A program made the position numbers and the translations under genes. A stretch of DNA of 64,000 bases, from positions 496,001-560,000 of the forward strand of contig NZ_FOJG01000002.1 of NCBI RefSeq assembly GCF_900110835.1, written 5' to 3'. Positions 44,950 to 54,834 of this stretch are shown here, piece by piece (the first letter of the stretch is position 1; each line of letters begins with the position of its first letter). Source of the stretch: Chitinophaga arvensicola (lineage in GTDB: Bacteria; Bacteroidota; Bacteroidia; Chitinophagales; Chitinophagaceae). The notes under the pieces were generated by a model. The model saw only the letters and a list, made by a program, of their open reading frames with translations, was not told the origin of the DNA and did no database searches.

Positions 44950-46158
44950 ATGCCTTCATATGCAGATCTGCCTTTACACTATGGTCAGGTACCACCCTGG
45001 CTGGCAAAGCGTATGAGCCTGTTGGGCGGCGCTATTGTAGAGGCTATTGTGACCGATTATGGTAAAGGAGAAGTAATCAGACGGCTCAGCGATCCTTGCT
45101 GGTTTCAGGCGCTGGGTTGCGTGTTGGGCATGGACTGGCATTCCTCCGGGATCACCACCAGTGTGATGGGAGCGTTGAAAAAAGCCATCAATCCGCGCTC
45201 TGCGGAACTGGGTATTTATATCTGTGGCGGTAAAGGACGCCATAGTAAACAAACACCAGCGGAACTGATCGCCATCGCCAATAAAACCGGACTCCCCGGC
45301 GATCAGCTGGTATACAGCAGCAAACTCACCGCGAAAGTAGACAACACCGCCATACAGGATGGTTTCCAGCTCTATCTGCATTCCTTCATTTTATCTGATG
45401 AAGGAGAATGGGCGGTGGTGCAGCAGGGAATGAATGATGCCAGTAGCATGGCACGCCGGTATCACTGGCATTCAACCGCCTTTCAATCTTATACAGAAGC
45501 ACCGCATACCTTTATCTATGGCCGGAATCAGGGCCAGATCCTCAACCTGACCGACTTACAATCGGGCAGTACAAAATCCGGAATTCTACAGCTGACCAGG
45601 GAAAAACCGGTGCATCTGTTACCTGAAATACGGAACCTGATCATGCCCGGTCATCATGAAGTAAGGGCGGAAAATGTAAACCTGAAAAGGCTCGGAAGTG
45701 TGCTGGCACTGGCGCACGATACCAACCCCACCGATTTTGAAACCCTGCTGATGCTGGAAGGCGTTGGTCCACGGACACTACAATCGCTGACCCTTGTGAG
45801 CGAGGTCATACACGGCACCCCATCACGGTTTGAAGACCCGGCCCGGTTTTCGTTTGCCCATGGAGGTAAGGATGGACATCCCTTCCCGGTACCTACCCGG
45901 ATATATGATGAAACCATCCATACACTCAAAGAAGCACTGCAGAAAGCGAAGATCGGCGAATCTGATAAAAAGGATGCCATCAGAAAACTGTCGCTGCTTT
46001 CCCAACAAATTGAAAAGGACTTTGAGCCGAATACAAATTTTGATAAAGTAATAGCACAGGAGCGCCGTGATTCATGGCAATATGGCGGCAGAACCGTTTT
46101 TGGTAAAGCGGTAAAGCCTCCCGAGCCAAAAAGCGGAGATCAGTTAAGCCTTTTTTAA
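44950..46158 (+). CDS. DUF763 domain-containing protein
   Basis: A 402-residue soluble protein matching DUF763: PSYADLPLHYGQVPPWLAKRM at the N-terminus and HWHSTAFQSY further on. A helix-hairpin-helix-like segment (LMLEGVGPRTLQSLTLVSEV, about 258-277) suggests DNA binding. It starts 12 bases after mgtC and 43 bases before the endonuclease V gene, on the same strand. A DNA repair role is inferred from this context only. Confidence 0.85.
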   Translation: MPSYADLPLHYGQVPPWLAKRMSLLGGAIVEAIVTDYGKGEVIRRLSDPCWFQALGCVLGMDWHSSGITTSVMGALKKAINPRSAELGIYICGGKGRHSKQTPAELIAIANKTGLPGDQLVYSSKLTAKVDNTAIQDGFQLYLHSFILSDEGEWAVVQQGMNDASSMARRYHWHSTAFQSYTEAPHTFIYGRNQGQILNLTDLQSGSTKSGILQLTREKPVHLLPEIRNLIMPGHHEVRAENVNLKRLGSVLALAHDTNPTDFETLLMLEGVGPRTLQSLTLVSEVIHGTPSRFEDPARFSFAHGGKDGHPFPVPTRIYDETIHTLKEALQKAKIGESDKKDAIRKLSLLSQQIEKDFEPNTNFDKVIAQERRDSWQYGGRTVFGKAVKPPEPKSGDQLSLF

Positions 46159-46201
46159 TGCGCTGCTGATCTGGGACACAGCCATTAAACAAACCATATC
46201 C

Positions 46202-46894
46202 ATGACAAATTACAATGAACTCACTGTTCCGGAGGCCACGTTGATTCAAAAGCAACTCCGTGACAATATCAAGGTAACCCCTTACAACGGACCGCTGAAC
46301 TACATCGCAGGTGCAGATATTTCTTTTAATAAATTCAGTACCACCGTATATGCCGGCATTGTGGTCCTGGAGTTTCCATCTCTCAAACCAGTGGGTTATA
46401 GCCTGGTAAAGAAGGAAGTACTGTTTCCCTATGTTCCCGGTTTCCTGGCCTTCCGGGAGGTGCCAGCCCTGATGGATGCCTGGACACAGCTGCCGGTTAA
46501 ACCCGATATACTGGTGGTAGACGGCCATGGGATTGCGCATCCACGACGTATGGGCATTGCCACTCATTTTGGTGTGCTCACGCAGCAACCAACCATTGGC
46601 AGCGCCAAGAAGAAATTATTTGGTAACTATGAAGAACCCGGACCCGAAAAGGGCAACTATAGCCCGCTAACAGACCGGCAGGGCGAATTATTGGGTTATG
46701 CGCTGCGGAGTAAGAATAAGGTAAAACCCATTTTTGTGTCACCGGGACACCTGGTAGATGTCCCTGGCAGTCTGGACATCCTGCTGCGATGTATAAAAGG
46801 CTATCGACTGCCGGAACCAACGCGACTGGCGCATAACGCCGTGAATCAGTTCCGGCTGAACGAAATTTCCGAAGGATGGACGAGCCTTCTGTAA
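46202..46894 (+). CDS. nfi: Endonuclease V
   Basis: A 230-residue repair enzyme that nicks DNA near deaminated bases, chiefly inosine. Active-site blocks are YIAGADISF (catalytic Asp), VPGFLAFREVPALM and LVVDGHGIAHPRRMGIATHFGV. Length is typical of bacterial Nfi. The preceding DUF763 gene is probably co-transcribed. Confidence 0.93.
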   Translation: MTNYNELTVPEATLIQKQLRDNIKVTPYNGPLNYIAGADISFNKFSTTVYAGIVVLEFPSLKPVGYSLVKKEVLFPYVPGFLAFREVPALMDAWTQLPVKPDILVVDGHGIAHPRRMGIATHFGVLTQQPTIGSAKKKLFGNYEEPGPEKGNYSPLTDRQGELLGYALRSKNKVKPIFVSPGHLVDVPGSLDILLRCIKGYRLPEPTRLAHNAVNQFRLNEISEGWTSLL

Positions 46895-46903
46895 GCGCCG
46901 CAT

Positions 46904-48526
46904 TTAAAACCTGATCCAGGCGATATTCGCTTTCTTCTCGAGGCCTTTACGGGAAATCAGCACTGTAGCATATTGTTGCGTTTTGGCGTTATAATCAGCC
47001 GCTCCCATCATACAGGCATAGCCTTTTGTGACTTCCGGCATTCCAAAAAGATAGAGTCTTTCCATTTTCCCCTTATAGAAACGGTAACAAACGAAATTAG
47101 CATCCACAGCAAATTTCAATGGTTTACGCACTTTGTCCTGACCACCGGTATCGAGGTACTGCAGATAGTCGTTGAACAACACAAAAGAAACATCCGATCC
47201 GGGAATATAATCGTAAGACAGCCACGTATTCGTATTGAGTGCAGCTATCTTATTCCTGAACACCCATTCGCTCTTACTACGGCGTTGTAGTTGAAACGGC
47301 TCACAGATACCCGTAATCACCTGGTATTTGGAAACAGCCATGGTAGTGCTCTCCCAGCCGGCGGTATCCAGCAGAGAAATGCCAATATCGCCGAGGTTGG
47401 TATGGAGCTTATTTATCTGGGTATTCCCCTGTTTGAAAAAAGACAGGCTTTCCATCAGCAAGGTACTGCTGCCATCTTCGTTTAGCAGTAAACGTTGGGG
47501 TGTTCCTTTATAGTCTTCCTTATAGTTGAGATTCTGCTGCACATTACGGGAAAGTTCAGGGAAAGACAACAGTACATGTTTTTTGAGTTTACCGGTAGTT
47601 TCGCTGAACGTATTCATGATGATACCGCTTGTTCCCTCTTTTTGCCTGGATGGCACATACAGTAACATTCGTACCTGTGTACCCACCACATTAATTTCTC
47701 CTCCTACATTACCATAACCGGCAGTGTAGTCGAGCACCTGGTGTGCAAACGTACCGGAATCAGCAGACAGCGTAGAGAATAAGACCTTCGCCCCTGCATC
47801 TCCGTCCTTTCGTTTAGCATTAAAACCAACAGTTCCGAGATACACGTTTTCTTTTCCCTTTACCGCCATATTGATATAACTGAAATAGCTATACGAAGAA
47901 TCTGTTAAATAGAACCAGCTACGATGGATGATTTCGTGTGAGGGTGAAAAATGTAATACCTGGATACGCTCGCGCACACTGTCGTTTTTCTGAATAGGCG
48001 CACCGGTAAACATCGCGATAGCGTAATAGTCACTTTCCAGGTCCTTCTCTACAAAAATATCGTGGGTGGCGAGGTTGTCCTCTACAAACACGCTACGGTG
48101 CTGGATAGTAGGCAGCTCTCCCAGTTTATCCTCGCGCAACAACTTCCCGGTTTCTCCATCCAACACAAGACGATACATCACCGGATTGTATTTTACCAAT
48201 TGTTGTAAAAAGATGACTGGCTGCCCGGCTATTTCAAAGATGCCATCAATCTCGGTAGACTCCAGATCAGCAGCATTCCATAACTGCGTATGTACGGTAT
48301 CTGTTGCGGTCAACTCATGCTTAGCATTATACAGATTTACCACCAGGCCCTCTTTTTTACCGAAATGCAGGTAGATGGTATTGCCGTTCTTCAGCTGCAT
48401 CAGCTTATCCCAACCATCTCCCGGCTCCGTGAAATCGGGACCAAGGGTAACGACGGGCACCTGTGCCAGGGTGAAACTGCTGATCAGTAATGCGCCTATG
48501 AGGACAGGCCATCTTAAATAGTTCAT
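46904..48526 (-). CDS. Hypothetical secreted protein
   Basis: 540 residues with a signal peptide (about 1-21, ending FTLAQ). The rest has a repeated beta-strand pattern without membrane spans and may form a beta-propeller-like fold. I recognise no family and see no catalytic motif. It is a single gene, with its 3' end 9 bases from that of nfi. Confidence 0.65.
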   Translation of the reverse strand: MNYLRWPVLIGALLISSFTLAQVPVVTLGPDFTEPGDGWDKLMQLKNGNTIYLHFGKKEGLVVNLYNAKHELTATDTVHTQLWNAADLESTEIDGIFEIAGQPVIFLQQLVKYNPVMYRLVLDGETGKLLREDKLGELPTIQHRSVFVEDNLATHDIFVEKDLESDYYAIAMFTGAPIQKNDSVRERIQVLHFSPSHEIIHRSWFYLTDSSYSYFSYINMAVKGKENVYLGTVGFNAKRKDGDAGAKVLFSTLSADSGTFAHQVLDYTAGYGNVGGEINVVGTQVRMLLYVPSRQKEGTSGIIMNTFSETTGKLKKHVLLSFPELSRNVQQNLNYKEDYKGTPQRLLLNEDGSSTLLMESLSFFKQGNTQINKLHTNLGDIGISLLDTAGWESTTMAVSKYQVITGICEPFQLQRRSKSEWVFRNKIAALNTNTWLSYDYIPGSDVSFVLFNDYLQYLDTGGQDKVRKPLKFAVDANFVCYRFYKGKMERLYLFGMPEVTKGYACMMGAADYNAKTQQYATVLISRKGLEKKANIAWIRF

Positions 48527-48669
48527 CTTTTAATTAATTAATAATTTCAAATATATGAAATTATTTAAATTTTAAATAGATGGACTGGAAGTCCGGATAA
48601 CTTGATTAGTGGCCGGGGTAATTTTTGAAAGAAGTGCTGCAAAACAATTATCAGGAGATTAAATAAGAA

Positions 48670-48716
48670 AAACGCCTTCGCTGAGTGCGTTAGTAAGACA
48701 TTCAGCAAAGGCGTTT
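48670..48716 (-). terminator. Rho-independent terminator
   Basis: Arms around AAACGCC (48670-48676) and GGCGTTT (48710-48716), extended by CGCTGA/TCAGC, form a stem with one mismatched spot. It ends the metal-efflux operon. Confidence 0.7.
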
Positions 48717-48729
48717 AAATGCAATGTTG

Positions 48730-49905
48730 CTAATGCCCCTCGTGTTCTCCGCTGTTCTTCATTTTTGCCAGCAGGTCGTAGGCTCCCTTCACCACAACTT
48801 CGTTATCCGGCGTGTTTTTGGGAAAAACGACTTCGGTATAGCCCAATTCGCTGTTCCCTTTCTGCACTTCCAGCATGTTAAAATGGAATGTGCTATCGGC
48901 GCCGGATTGCTTCATAAACACATATGCCTTGCTTTCAAAATCCACTACAGCGGCATCGGGCAAAGCTTTTACGCTGGCGGCGCCGGTTTCAATCATCGCC
49001 TGCAGATAAGTGCCAGGCAATAACTGGGTATCTTCCTCTTCAAGGTGGCAATGTACCCTTACTGTTCGATCGGCGCTGATTTCCCGGCCTATCAGATGGA
49101 CTGTGGCTGTACGGGGAGCCGTTTCATTCGCCAGGGTGAAGCGCACCAGTTGTCCGATCTTTAACCTGGGAATATCTTTTTCAAAAACAGTCAGTTCTGC
49201 GTGCAGATGTTCCGTATTAACGATACGAAAAAGTATATCCGCCGGCGTTACAAACTGTCCGAGGTTTACATTTACCTGGGTTACATATCCGCTGATGGGC
49301 GCATAGATGTTGATGGTTCGTTGAATATTCCCTTTTTGGAGCGCTGCCAGGTTGATATTTAACACTGCCAGTTTTTGCTTTAATCCGTTCTCTTTTGCCA
49401 GCAAAGTTTGCCATGCGGCCTTTGCCTGTTGGAGCGTCTTCTGCGCATTTACATTTTCCTTTGCCAGTTCCTGCTGACGGTCATGCTCCTTCGTGGCGTA
49501 TTCCAACTGGCTGCTCACTTCCAGGTAATCCTGTTGCAACTGGATATAGTCGAGATTCTCCAGCACGGCAATTACCTGCCCTTGTTTCACCGGCATGCCT
49601 TGCAGCAAACTGGTTTGTTTTACGAAGCCCCCCATGGGTACCGAAATGCTGACCTGTTGCTGTGGTGGTACATCCAGCAAGCCGTTTACTTTTACAGCGC
49701 CGCTGATCTGGCGGTTTTCGGGCTTTCCCAAAGTGATACCTACGGTTTTAAACTGCTCTGCAGTAAGTTCTACCACACCTGATTCATCTTCATGATCATG
49801 CGCCTCTGCAGTAGCTGCTTCCTTTTTACTTCCACAGGAAGCCAATGTGAGCATCGCGGCTAAAACAATAACGGAAAGGACTATATGTTTTTTTAAGAAT
49901 TTCAT
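48730..49905 (-). CDS. Efflux RND periplasmic adaptor (CusB/CzcB-like)
   Basis: 391 residues, a lipoprotein by its lipobox (LASC) with a metal-binding-like N-terminus (EAHDHEDE) and a C-terminal His pair (GEHEGH). The lipoyl/barrel adaptor blocks are VNGLLDVPPQQQVSISVPMGGFV and IYAPISGYVTQVNVNLGQFVTP, with a coiled coil between (about 115-180). It bridges the inner-membrane pump and the TolC channel in metal efflux. Confidence 0.9.
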   Translation of the reverse strand: MKFLKKHIVLSVIVLAAMLTLASCGSKKEAATAEAHDHEDESGVVELTAEQFKTVGITLGKPENRQISGAVKVNGLLDVPPQQQVSISVPMGGFVKQTSLLQGMPVKQGQVIAVLENLDYIQLQQDYLEVSSQLEYATKEHDRQQELAKENVNAQKTLQQAKAAWQTLLAKENGLKQKLAVLNINLAALQKGNIQRTINIYAPISGYVTQVNVNLGQFVTPADILFRIVNTEHLHAELTVFEKDIPRLKIGQLVRFTLANETAPRTATVHLIGREISADRTVRVHCHLEEEDTQLLPGTYLQAMIETGAASVKALPDAAVVDFESKAYVFMKQSGADSTFHFNMLEVQKGNSELGYTEVVFPKNTPDNEVVVKGAYDLLAKMKNSGEHEGH

Positions 49906-49968
49906 GAGATCTGTTTTTATTGGACTGCCCGGCTGCGTTGTTGCCTGCCAGACGCACTTACTTATTAT

Positions 49969-51201
49969 TTACTGTTTCCCCACCAGGAATGCCATATACA
50001 GCTCTGCCTGTTTTACATCACTCCTGGCCTGCAGATATCCCTGCCGGGCCGTAAGGCCGTGCTCCAGGTTAAGCAAATATTCAGCGTAACCGATATCACC
50101 GCTGCTATATGATTTCTCCGATTGTTTCAGCAACAGTTCTGTATTGGGTAATGAGGTATGTTCATAGAACTCCAGGCTGTTGCGGTTTTTGATGAATTGT
50201 TGTACCGCCTGTTCATACTGCGACTGCAGCTGGATTTTGTTATTATCGAATTGCAGACTGGCCGCCTGTTGCTGTTTTTCTTCCGCCCTTACTTTTGCTT
50301 TGAGAGGTCCCAGCCATAAGGGGAGCGCCAATCCAACCTGGAAACCCTGGAAACGGTTACTGCCTGTGGCTAGTGGGCTACCGCTGGCATTCAGTGGTGT
50401 ACCAATGAGCGACTGGTTAAAGTAACCCACCATGATATCTGGCAGAATGGCTGCTTTCAGCACTTTCTTTTGCTTTTCGGCAATAGTGATCTGCTGTTTG
50501 AGGTACTGCAGCTGAGGATTTGCAGCAATTGCGGCAGAATCGTTGAGCAGCGACAGGTTTGCTTCCGGTATAGCCGTTTCCGTAATCGTAACCGGCGTAT
50601 TGCTGCCCAGTAAGGCTTGCAGGCGGGCGGTATAGATTTTAAGATCGGCTTCATTTTGCCGTAGTGCGTTACGTACTTCATTCAGTCGCCCTTCGGCTGC
50701 TGTTTTTTCCAGCATTTTGCTTTCTCCTGTGCGATAGCGCAGGTCTGCACTACGCAAAAATCCCGTGAAGATAGTATCCTGGCGCAGGATCAGTTCTCTG
50801 ACTTCCCGTAGATACAACAATTCGATGTACACCTGTTTTACCTGGTATACCAGTTCATTCCGGGTAGCAGCTTTCTGCCATACTGCTTTATCTACCTGCG
50901 CGTTGTTTAACTCCCTGCGGGCGCCAAACAACGACGGAAACGGAATTGTTTGTGTAATCGTATAGTGGTTATCGTTAGAAACATAACTGTTATATTGTCC
51001 GTATTGCAGACTGATGTCTGTTTTCGGAATCTCGCCGCTGGTGGCCACCATTTTCTGGTAGTACCCCACCGATGCATCAGCGGATTTAAGTCCTTTATTT
51101 TGCTGCAACGCCAGTTGCACGGCTGTTTCCATTGTTAAGGCCTGCGATTGCGCCATGGCTATTGCAGGAAACAGTAAGCCTATTAATATCCGGATCTTCA
51201 T
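49969..51201 (-). CDS. TolC family outer membrane channel (CzcC-like)
   Basis: 410 residues with a signal peptide (ending IAMAQ). It shows the repeated coiled-coil helices of TolC proteins. Its ATG overlaps the stop of the CusA-type gene by four bases (ATGA), so translation is coupled. It provides the outer-membrane exit of the metal efflux complex. Confidence 0.9.
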   Translation of the reverse strand: MKIRILIGLLFPAIAMAQSQALTMETAVQLALQQNKGLKSADASVGYYQKMVATSGEIPKTDISLQYGQYNSYVSNDNHYTITQTIPFPSLFGARRELNNAQVDKAVWQKAATRNELVYQVKQVYIELLYLREVRELILRQDTIFTGFLRSADLRYRTGESKMLEKTAAEGRLNEVRNALRQNEADLKIYTARLQALLGSNTPVTITETAIPEANLSLLNDSAAIAANPQLQYLKQQITIAEKQKKVLKAAILPDIMVGYFNQSLIGTPLNASGSPLATGSNRFQGFQVGLALPLWLGPLKAKVRAEEKQQQAASLQFDNNKIQLQSQYEQAVQQFIKNRNSLEFYEHTSLPNTELLLKQSEKSYSSGDIGYAEYLLNLEHGLTARQGYLQARSDVKQAELYMAFLVGKQ

Positions 51202-54200
51202 GATTTTTGTTTTGAAAAACCTTTTTCAAAATAGATGTATAAACAAGGCAATACCAGGAGCGTAAGTAAAGTAGACGTAATCAACCCTCCTATGACCACG
51301 GTCGCCAGCGGCCGTTGTACTTCTGCTCCGGCACTGGTGGCCAGCGCCATCGGTAAAAATCCGAGCGATGCCACAAAGGCGGTCATGAGTACAGGTCGTA
51401 ATCGTGTAGCCGTTCCATTTAGTACCACGCTGTTCAGATCCTGGAGGCCTGATTGTTTTAAACGGTTAAATTCTCCTATCAGTACAATACCATTCAACAC
51501 GGCCACACCAAACAGCGCGATAAATCCTACCCCAGCGGAAATACTGAAAGGCAGTCCCCGCAGCAAGAGTGCAAAAACGCCTCCTATGGCCGACATGGGA
51601 ATAGCTGTAAAGATGAGCAATGATTGTTTTACCGAGTGAAACGTAAAATAAAGCAATCCAAAAATCAGTAGCAGAGCTACTGGTACGGCGATGGATAAAC
51701 GCTGATTGGCTTCTTTCAGATTTTCAAATTGTCCGCCGTAGCGTATGAAATAACCAGCAGGCAGTTTCACTTCTTTGCCAATAGCTGCTTCTATTTCTTC
51801 CACAACGCTGGTGATATCGCGGCCACGTACATTGAAACCAACGATGGTACGACGTTTGGCGTCTTCTCTTTGTACCTGGTTGGGTCCTGTGGTCATTTTT
51901 ACTTCCGCGATTTCCTGTAGTGGTACCTGGTTCCCTGAGGGAGTGGTGATATAGAGGTTCTGCACATCTGCCAGTTGCTGGCGGCTTTGTTGATCCAATC
52001 GCAACACCAGGTCGAAGCGCTTCTCTCCTTCGTATACCAGCCCGGCGCTTTGGCCGGCGAATGCAGTATTGATGGTCTGGTTAATAGTGGCGATGTCCAG
52101 TCCGTAACGGGCAATCTTGTCCCGGTCGGCTGTTACAACAATCTGCGGCAGTCCGCCTGTTTGTTCCACATACAGGTCTTTCGCACCTGGAGTGCGGTTT
52201 ACGATGCGGCCAATTTTCTCTGCCAGTCCGGCGAGCGTAGCCAGGTCTTCTCCGAAGATCTTAATTCCCACATCCTGTCTCACACCGGAGATAAGTTCAT
52301 TGAAACGCAGCTGTATAGGCTGCGAAAAGCCGAAACTTACGCCGGGTATTGCTTCCAGGGCTTCCTGCATTTTGTTGGCCAGTTCTTCCCGGTTACGGGC
52401 GCTGGTCCATTCTTTCTTTGGTTTCAGCAGGATGGTCAGGTCGCAGGCTTCCATCGGCATGGGGTCGGTGGGTATTTCAGCCGCACCGATCTTGCCGATC
52501 ACTTCTTTTACTTCCGGAAACTGTTTCATGAGTATCCCGGAAGCCAGGCTCACCTTATCGATCGTTTCCGACAAAGAGCTACCGGTGAGTAACCTTGTTT
52601 CTACGGCAAAGTCTCCCTCTTCCAGGGTAGGAATAAATTCTCCCCCCATCTTGCTAAATAAAAACAACGCTATTACAAAAAGCAGTATAGCCGCTCCTGT
52701 TACCATTGCCTTTGCTCTCAGCGCCCCCCTGATAACGGGGTCGTATATACGCTGAAAGAAGCGCATCAGCCGGTCTGCGATCGTTACCTTATGATCCAGG
52801 TTCTTGCTCAGCATCAGGGCCGACATCATTGGAACGTATGTGAGCGACAGGATAAAGGCACCCAATATGGCAAAGGACACTGTTTGCGCCATGGGGCGGA
52901 ACATTTTGCCCTCGATACCGGTAAGCGCCAGTATAGGCAGGTATACAATGAGAATAATGATTTCACCAAAAGCCGCAGTGCTGCGTATCTTACTGGCGGC
53001 GTCAAATACTTCGGTGTCCATTTCAGCCTGTGATAAACGTAAGAGCTTCCCGGTGGTATTTCTGCCGGCCAGGTGATGCAGGGTGGCCTCCACAATGATC
53101 ACTGCACCGTCTACAATCAATCCGAAGTCGATGGCACCAAGACTCATTAAGTTACCCGACACTCCAAACAGGTACATCCCTGAGATGGCAAACAGCATCG
53201 ATAAAGGAATCACAGAAGCTACAATCAGTCCTGCGCGCAGGTTACCGAGGAATAAGACCAATACAAATATGACGATGAGCGCACCTTCAATCAGGTTTTT
53301 CTGCACAGTGCCTACGGCCCGGCCTACAAATTCACTACGATCAAGGAAGGGTTCTATCACCACGCCTGGAGGTAATGTTTGCTGAATTTCAGCGATCCTC
53401 TTTTTTACGGCTTTAACCACCTCATTGGAATTCTTTCCTTTCAGCATCATCACGATGCCACCTACCGCTTCTCCTTTATCGTTGCGGGTCAGCGCACCAT
53501 AACGCACCGCATCGCCCAGTTGAACCGTAGCGATGTCACGGATCAGCACCGGTAAGCCGTTGGGGGTATTTTTCACTACTATCTTTTCTATATCGGACAG
53601 ACTGCCAATGAGGCCTTCGCTCCGTATAAAATAAGCATTGGGCTTTTTGTCGATATAGGCGCCACCGGTATTCTGGTTGTTTTTCTCCATGGCGTTGAAA
53701 ACATCCGCGATGCTAAGCTGATAGCTGCGGAGTTTATCAGGATTCAGGGTTACCTGGTATTGTTTCAGCATGCCCCCAAAGCTGTTGACCTCCGCCACAC
53801 CGGGGGTACCGAGCAACTGCCTCCTTACATACCAATCCTGTACGGTACGTAGCTCCCGGGCATCAAACTTATCTTCATAGCCTTTCTGGGGGTGCAATAC
53901 ATACTGGTAAACCTCTCCGAGGCCGCTCGAAATAGGCGACATCTCAGGAGAGCCAATACCCGGAGGAATAACGGTACGGGCTTCGCCCAGCTTTTCATTG
54001 ACTTGCTGCCGGGCCCAGTAAATATCTACATTATCATGAAATACAATAGTCACCACCGACAGGCCAAACCGGGAAATAGAGCGTATCTCCGCCATTTCCG
54101 GTATCACTGCCATGGTTTGTTCTATAGGAAATGTAATGAGTCTTTCCACTTCCTGTGCCGCCAGGGACGGCGATTGTGTAATTACCTGCACCTGGTTGTT

Positions 54201-54329
54201 TGTGATATCCGGTACGGCATCTACCGGTAAACGTAGTAAAGAATAGATCCCCATTGCCGCCAGGGCAAGCGTAAATATCCCTATCATTAATTTGTTCCTC
54301 ACAGAGAAACGAATGATCTTGTCCAGCAT
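51198..54329 (-). CDS. CusA/CzcA family heavy metal efflux RND pump
   Basis: A 1043-residue inner-membrane proton antiporter with 12 spans and two large periplasmic loops. The proton relay motif DFGLIVDGAVIIVE in span 4 is typical of heavy-metal pumps. The segment PTDPMPMEACDLTILLKP resembles CzcA-like members more than CusA in detail, so the ion may be Co/Zn/Cd or Cu/Ag. I cannot tell from sequence alone. It is the core of the efflux operon 54731-48730. Confidence 0.92.
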   Translation of the reverse strand: MLDKIIRFSVRNKLMIGIFTLALAAMGIYSLLRLPVDAVPDITNNQVQVITQSPSLAAQEVERLITFPIEQTMAVIPEMAEIRSISRFGLSVVTIVFHDNVDIYWARQQVNEKLGEARTVIPPGIGSPEMSPISSGLGEVYQYVLHPQKGYEDKFDARELRTVQDWYVRRQLLGTPGVAEVNSFGGMLKQYQVTLNPDKLRSYQLSIADVFNAMEKNNQNTGGAYIDKKPNAYFIRSEGLIGSLSDIEKIVVKNTPNGLPVLIRDIATVQLGDAVRYGALTRNDKGEAVGGIVMMLKGKNSNEVVKAVKKRIAEIQQTLPPGVVIEPFLDRSEFVGRAVGTVQKNLIEGALIVIFVLVLFLGNLRAGLIVASVIPLSMLFAISGMYLFGVSGNLMSLGAIDFGLIVDGAVIIVEATLHHLAGRNTTGKLLRLSQAEMDTEVFDAASKIRSTAAFGEIIILIVYLPILALTGIEGKMFRPMAQTVSFAILGAFILSLTYVPMMSALMLSKNLDHKVTIADRLMRFFQRIYDPVIRGALRAKAMVTGAAILLFVIALFLFSKMGGEFIPTLEEGDFAVETRLLTGSSLSETIDKVSLASGILMKQFPEVKEVIGKIGAAEIPTDPMPMEACDLTILLKPKKEWTSARNREELANKMQEALEAIPGVSFGFSQPIQLRFNELISGVRQDVGIKIFGEDLATLAGLAEKIGRIVNRTPGAKDLYVEQTGGLPQIVVTADRDKIARYGLDIATINQTINTAFAGQSAGLVYEGEKRFDLVLRLDQQSRQQLADVQNLYITTPSGNQVPLQEIAEVKMTTGPNQVQREDAKRRTIVGFNVRGRDITSVVEEIEAAIGKEVKLPAGYFIRYGGQFENLKEANQRLSIAVPVALLLIFGLLYFTFHSVKQSLLIFTAIPMSAIGGVFALLLRGLPFSISAGVGFIALFGVAVLNGIVLIGEFNRLKQSGLQDLNSVVLNGTATRLRPVLMTAFVASLGFLPMALATSAGAEVQRPLATVVIGGLITSTLLTLLVLPCLYIYFEKGFSKQKS

Positions 54330-54366
54330 GATTGATTCAATAAGTAATAAAATGACGTACCATAGC

Positions 54367-54397
54367 CATATCTGCGCCGGTAAAAGGCTCAGATATG
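54367..54397. promoter_or_regulatory. Hairpin between DUF6660 and the RND pump gene
   Basis: CATATCTG (54367-54374) and CAGATATG (54390-54397) form an 8-bp perfect stem with a 15-base loop. It may be an attenuator or processing site in the operon. Confidence 0.4.
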
Positions 54398-54425
54398 CTC
54401 ATAGCAAAAACATCTGTAAAACGTA

Positions 54426-54731
54426 TTAAACCAGCTGTGGGGGCTGCCAGATATTATCTGACAGTAAAGGAAGAGGATTTACGGGCAACAACGGATAATC
54501 AAGTATAATCCGTTGAGTGTAGAAGTAAACCGATACTACCGCGCCAGGAGTTACCTGGACATTGCAGCAACTGCAAACGCAAAGCGGAGAGCAGAAATCG
54601 GGCTGTGTTTCATGGTCATGGGGGGTGGAAAGCTGTACAGACGCAGTGTTGCTTACTGTGGCGTAATCATTGCAGGGTATGCAGGATAACAGCACAATAT
54701 AGCAGCTGAGTATGTATAATAACCACTTCAT
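54426..54731 (-). CDS. DUF6660-like small Cys/His-rich protein
   Basis: 101 residues with a signal peptide or anchor (about 1-22), then CIPCNDY, a His-containing stretch (TPHDHETQ) and the cysteine cluster FCSPLCVCSCC. I recall the family as DUF6660, found next to CusA-type pumps in Bacteroidota. The Cys/His content suggests metal binding. It leads the RND operon, 96 bases before the pump gene. Confidence 0.65.
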   Translation of the reverse strand: MKWLLYILSCYIVLLSCIPCNDYATVSNTASVQLSTPHDHETQPDFCSPLCVCSCCNVQVTPGAVVSVYFYTQRIILDYPLLPVNPLPLLSDNIWQPPQLV

Positions 54732-54834
54732 CGCTACAAATGTAAAAATTAAACTGAAAACGCCGCCGGAAAAAACTGCATCGCAGTTGCGGCTGAGTTG
54801 ATTTTATATTATGATTTGTACTTAAATTAGCCAA

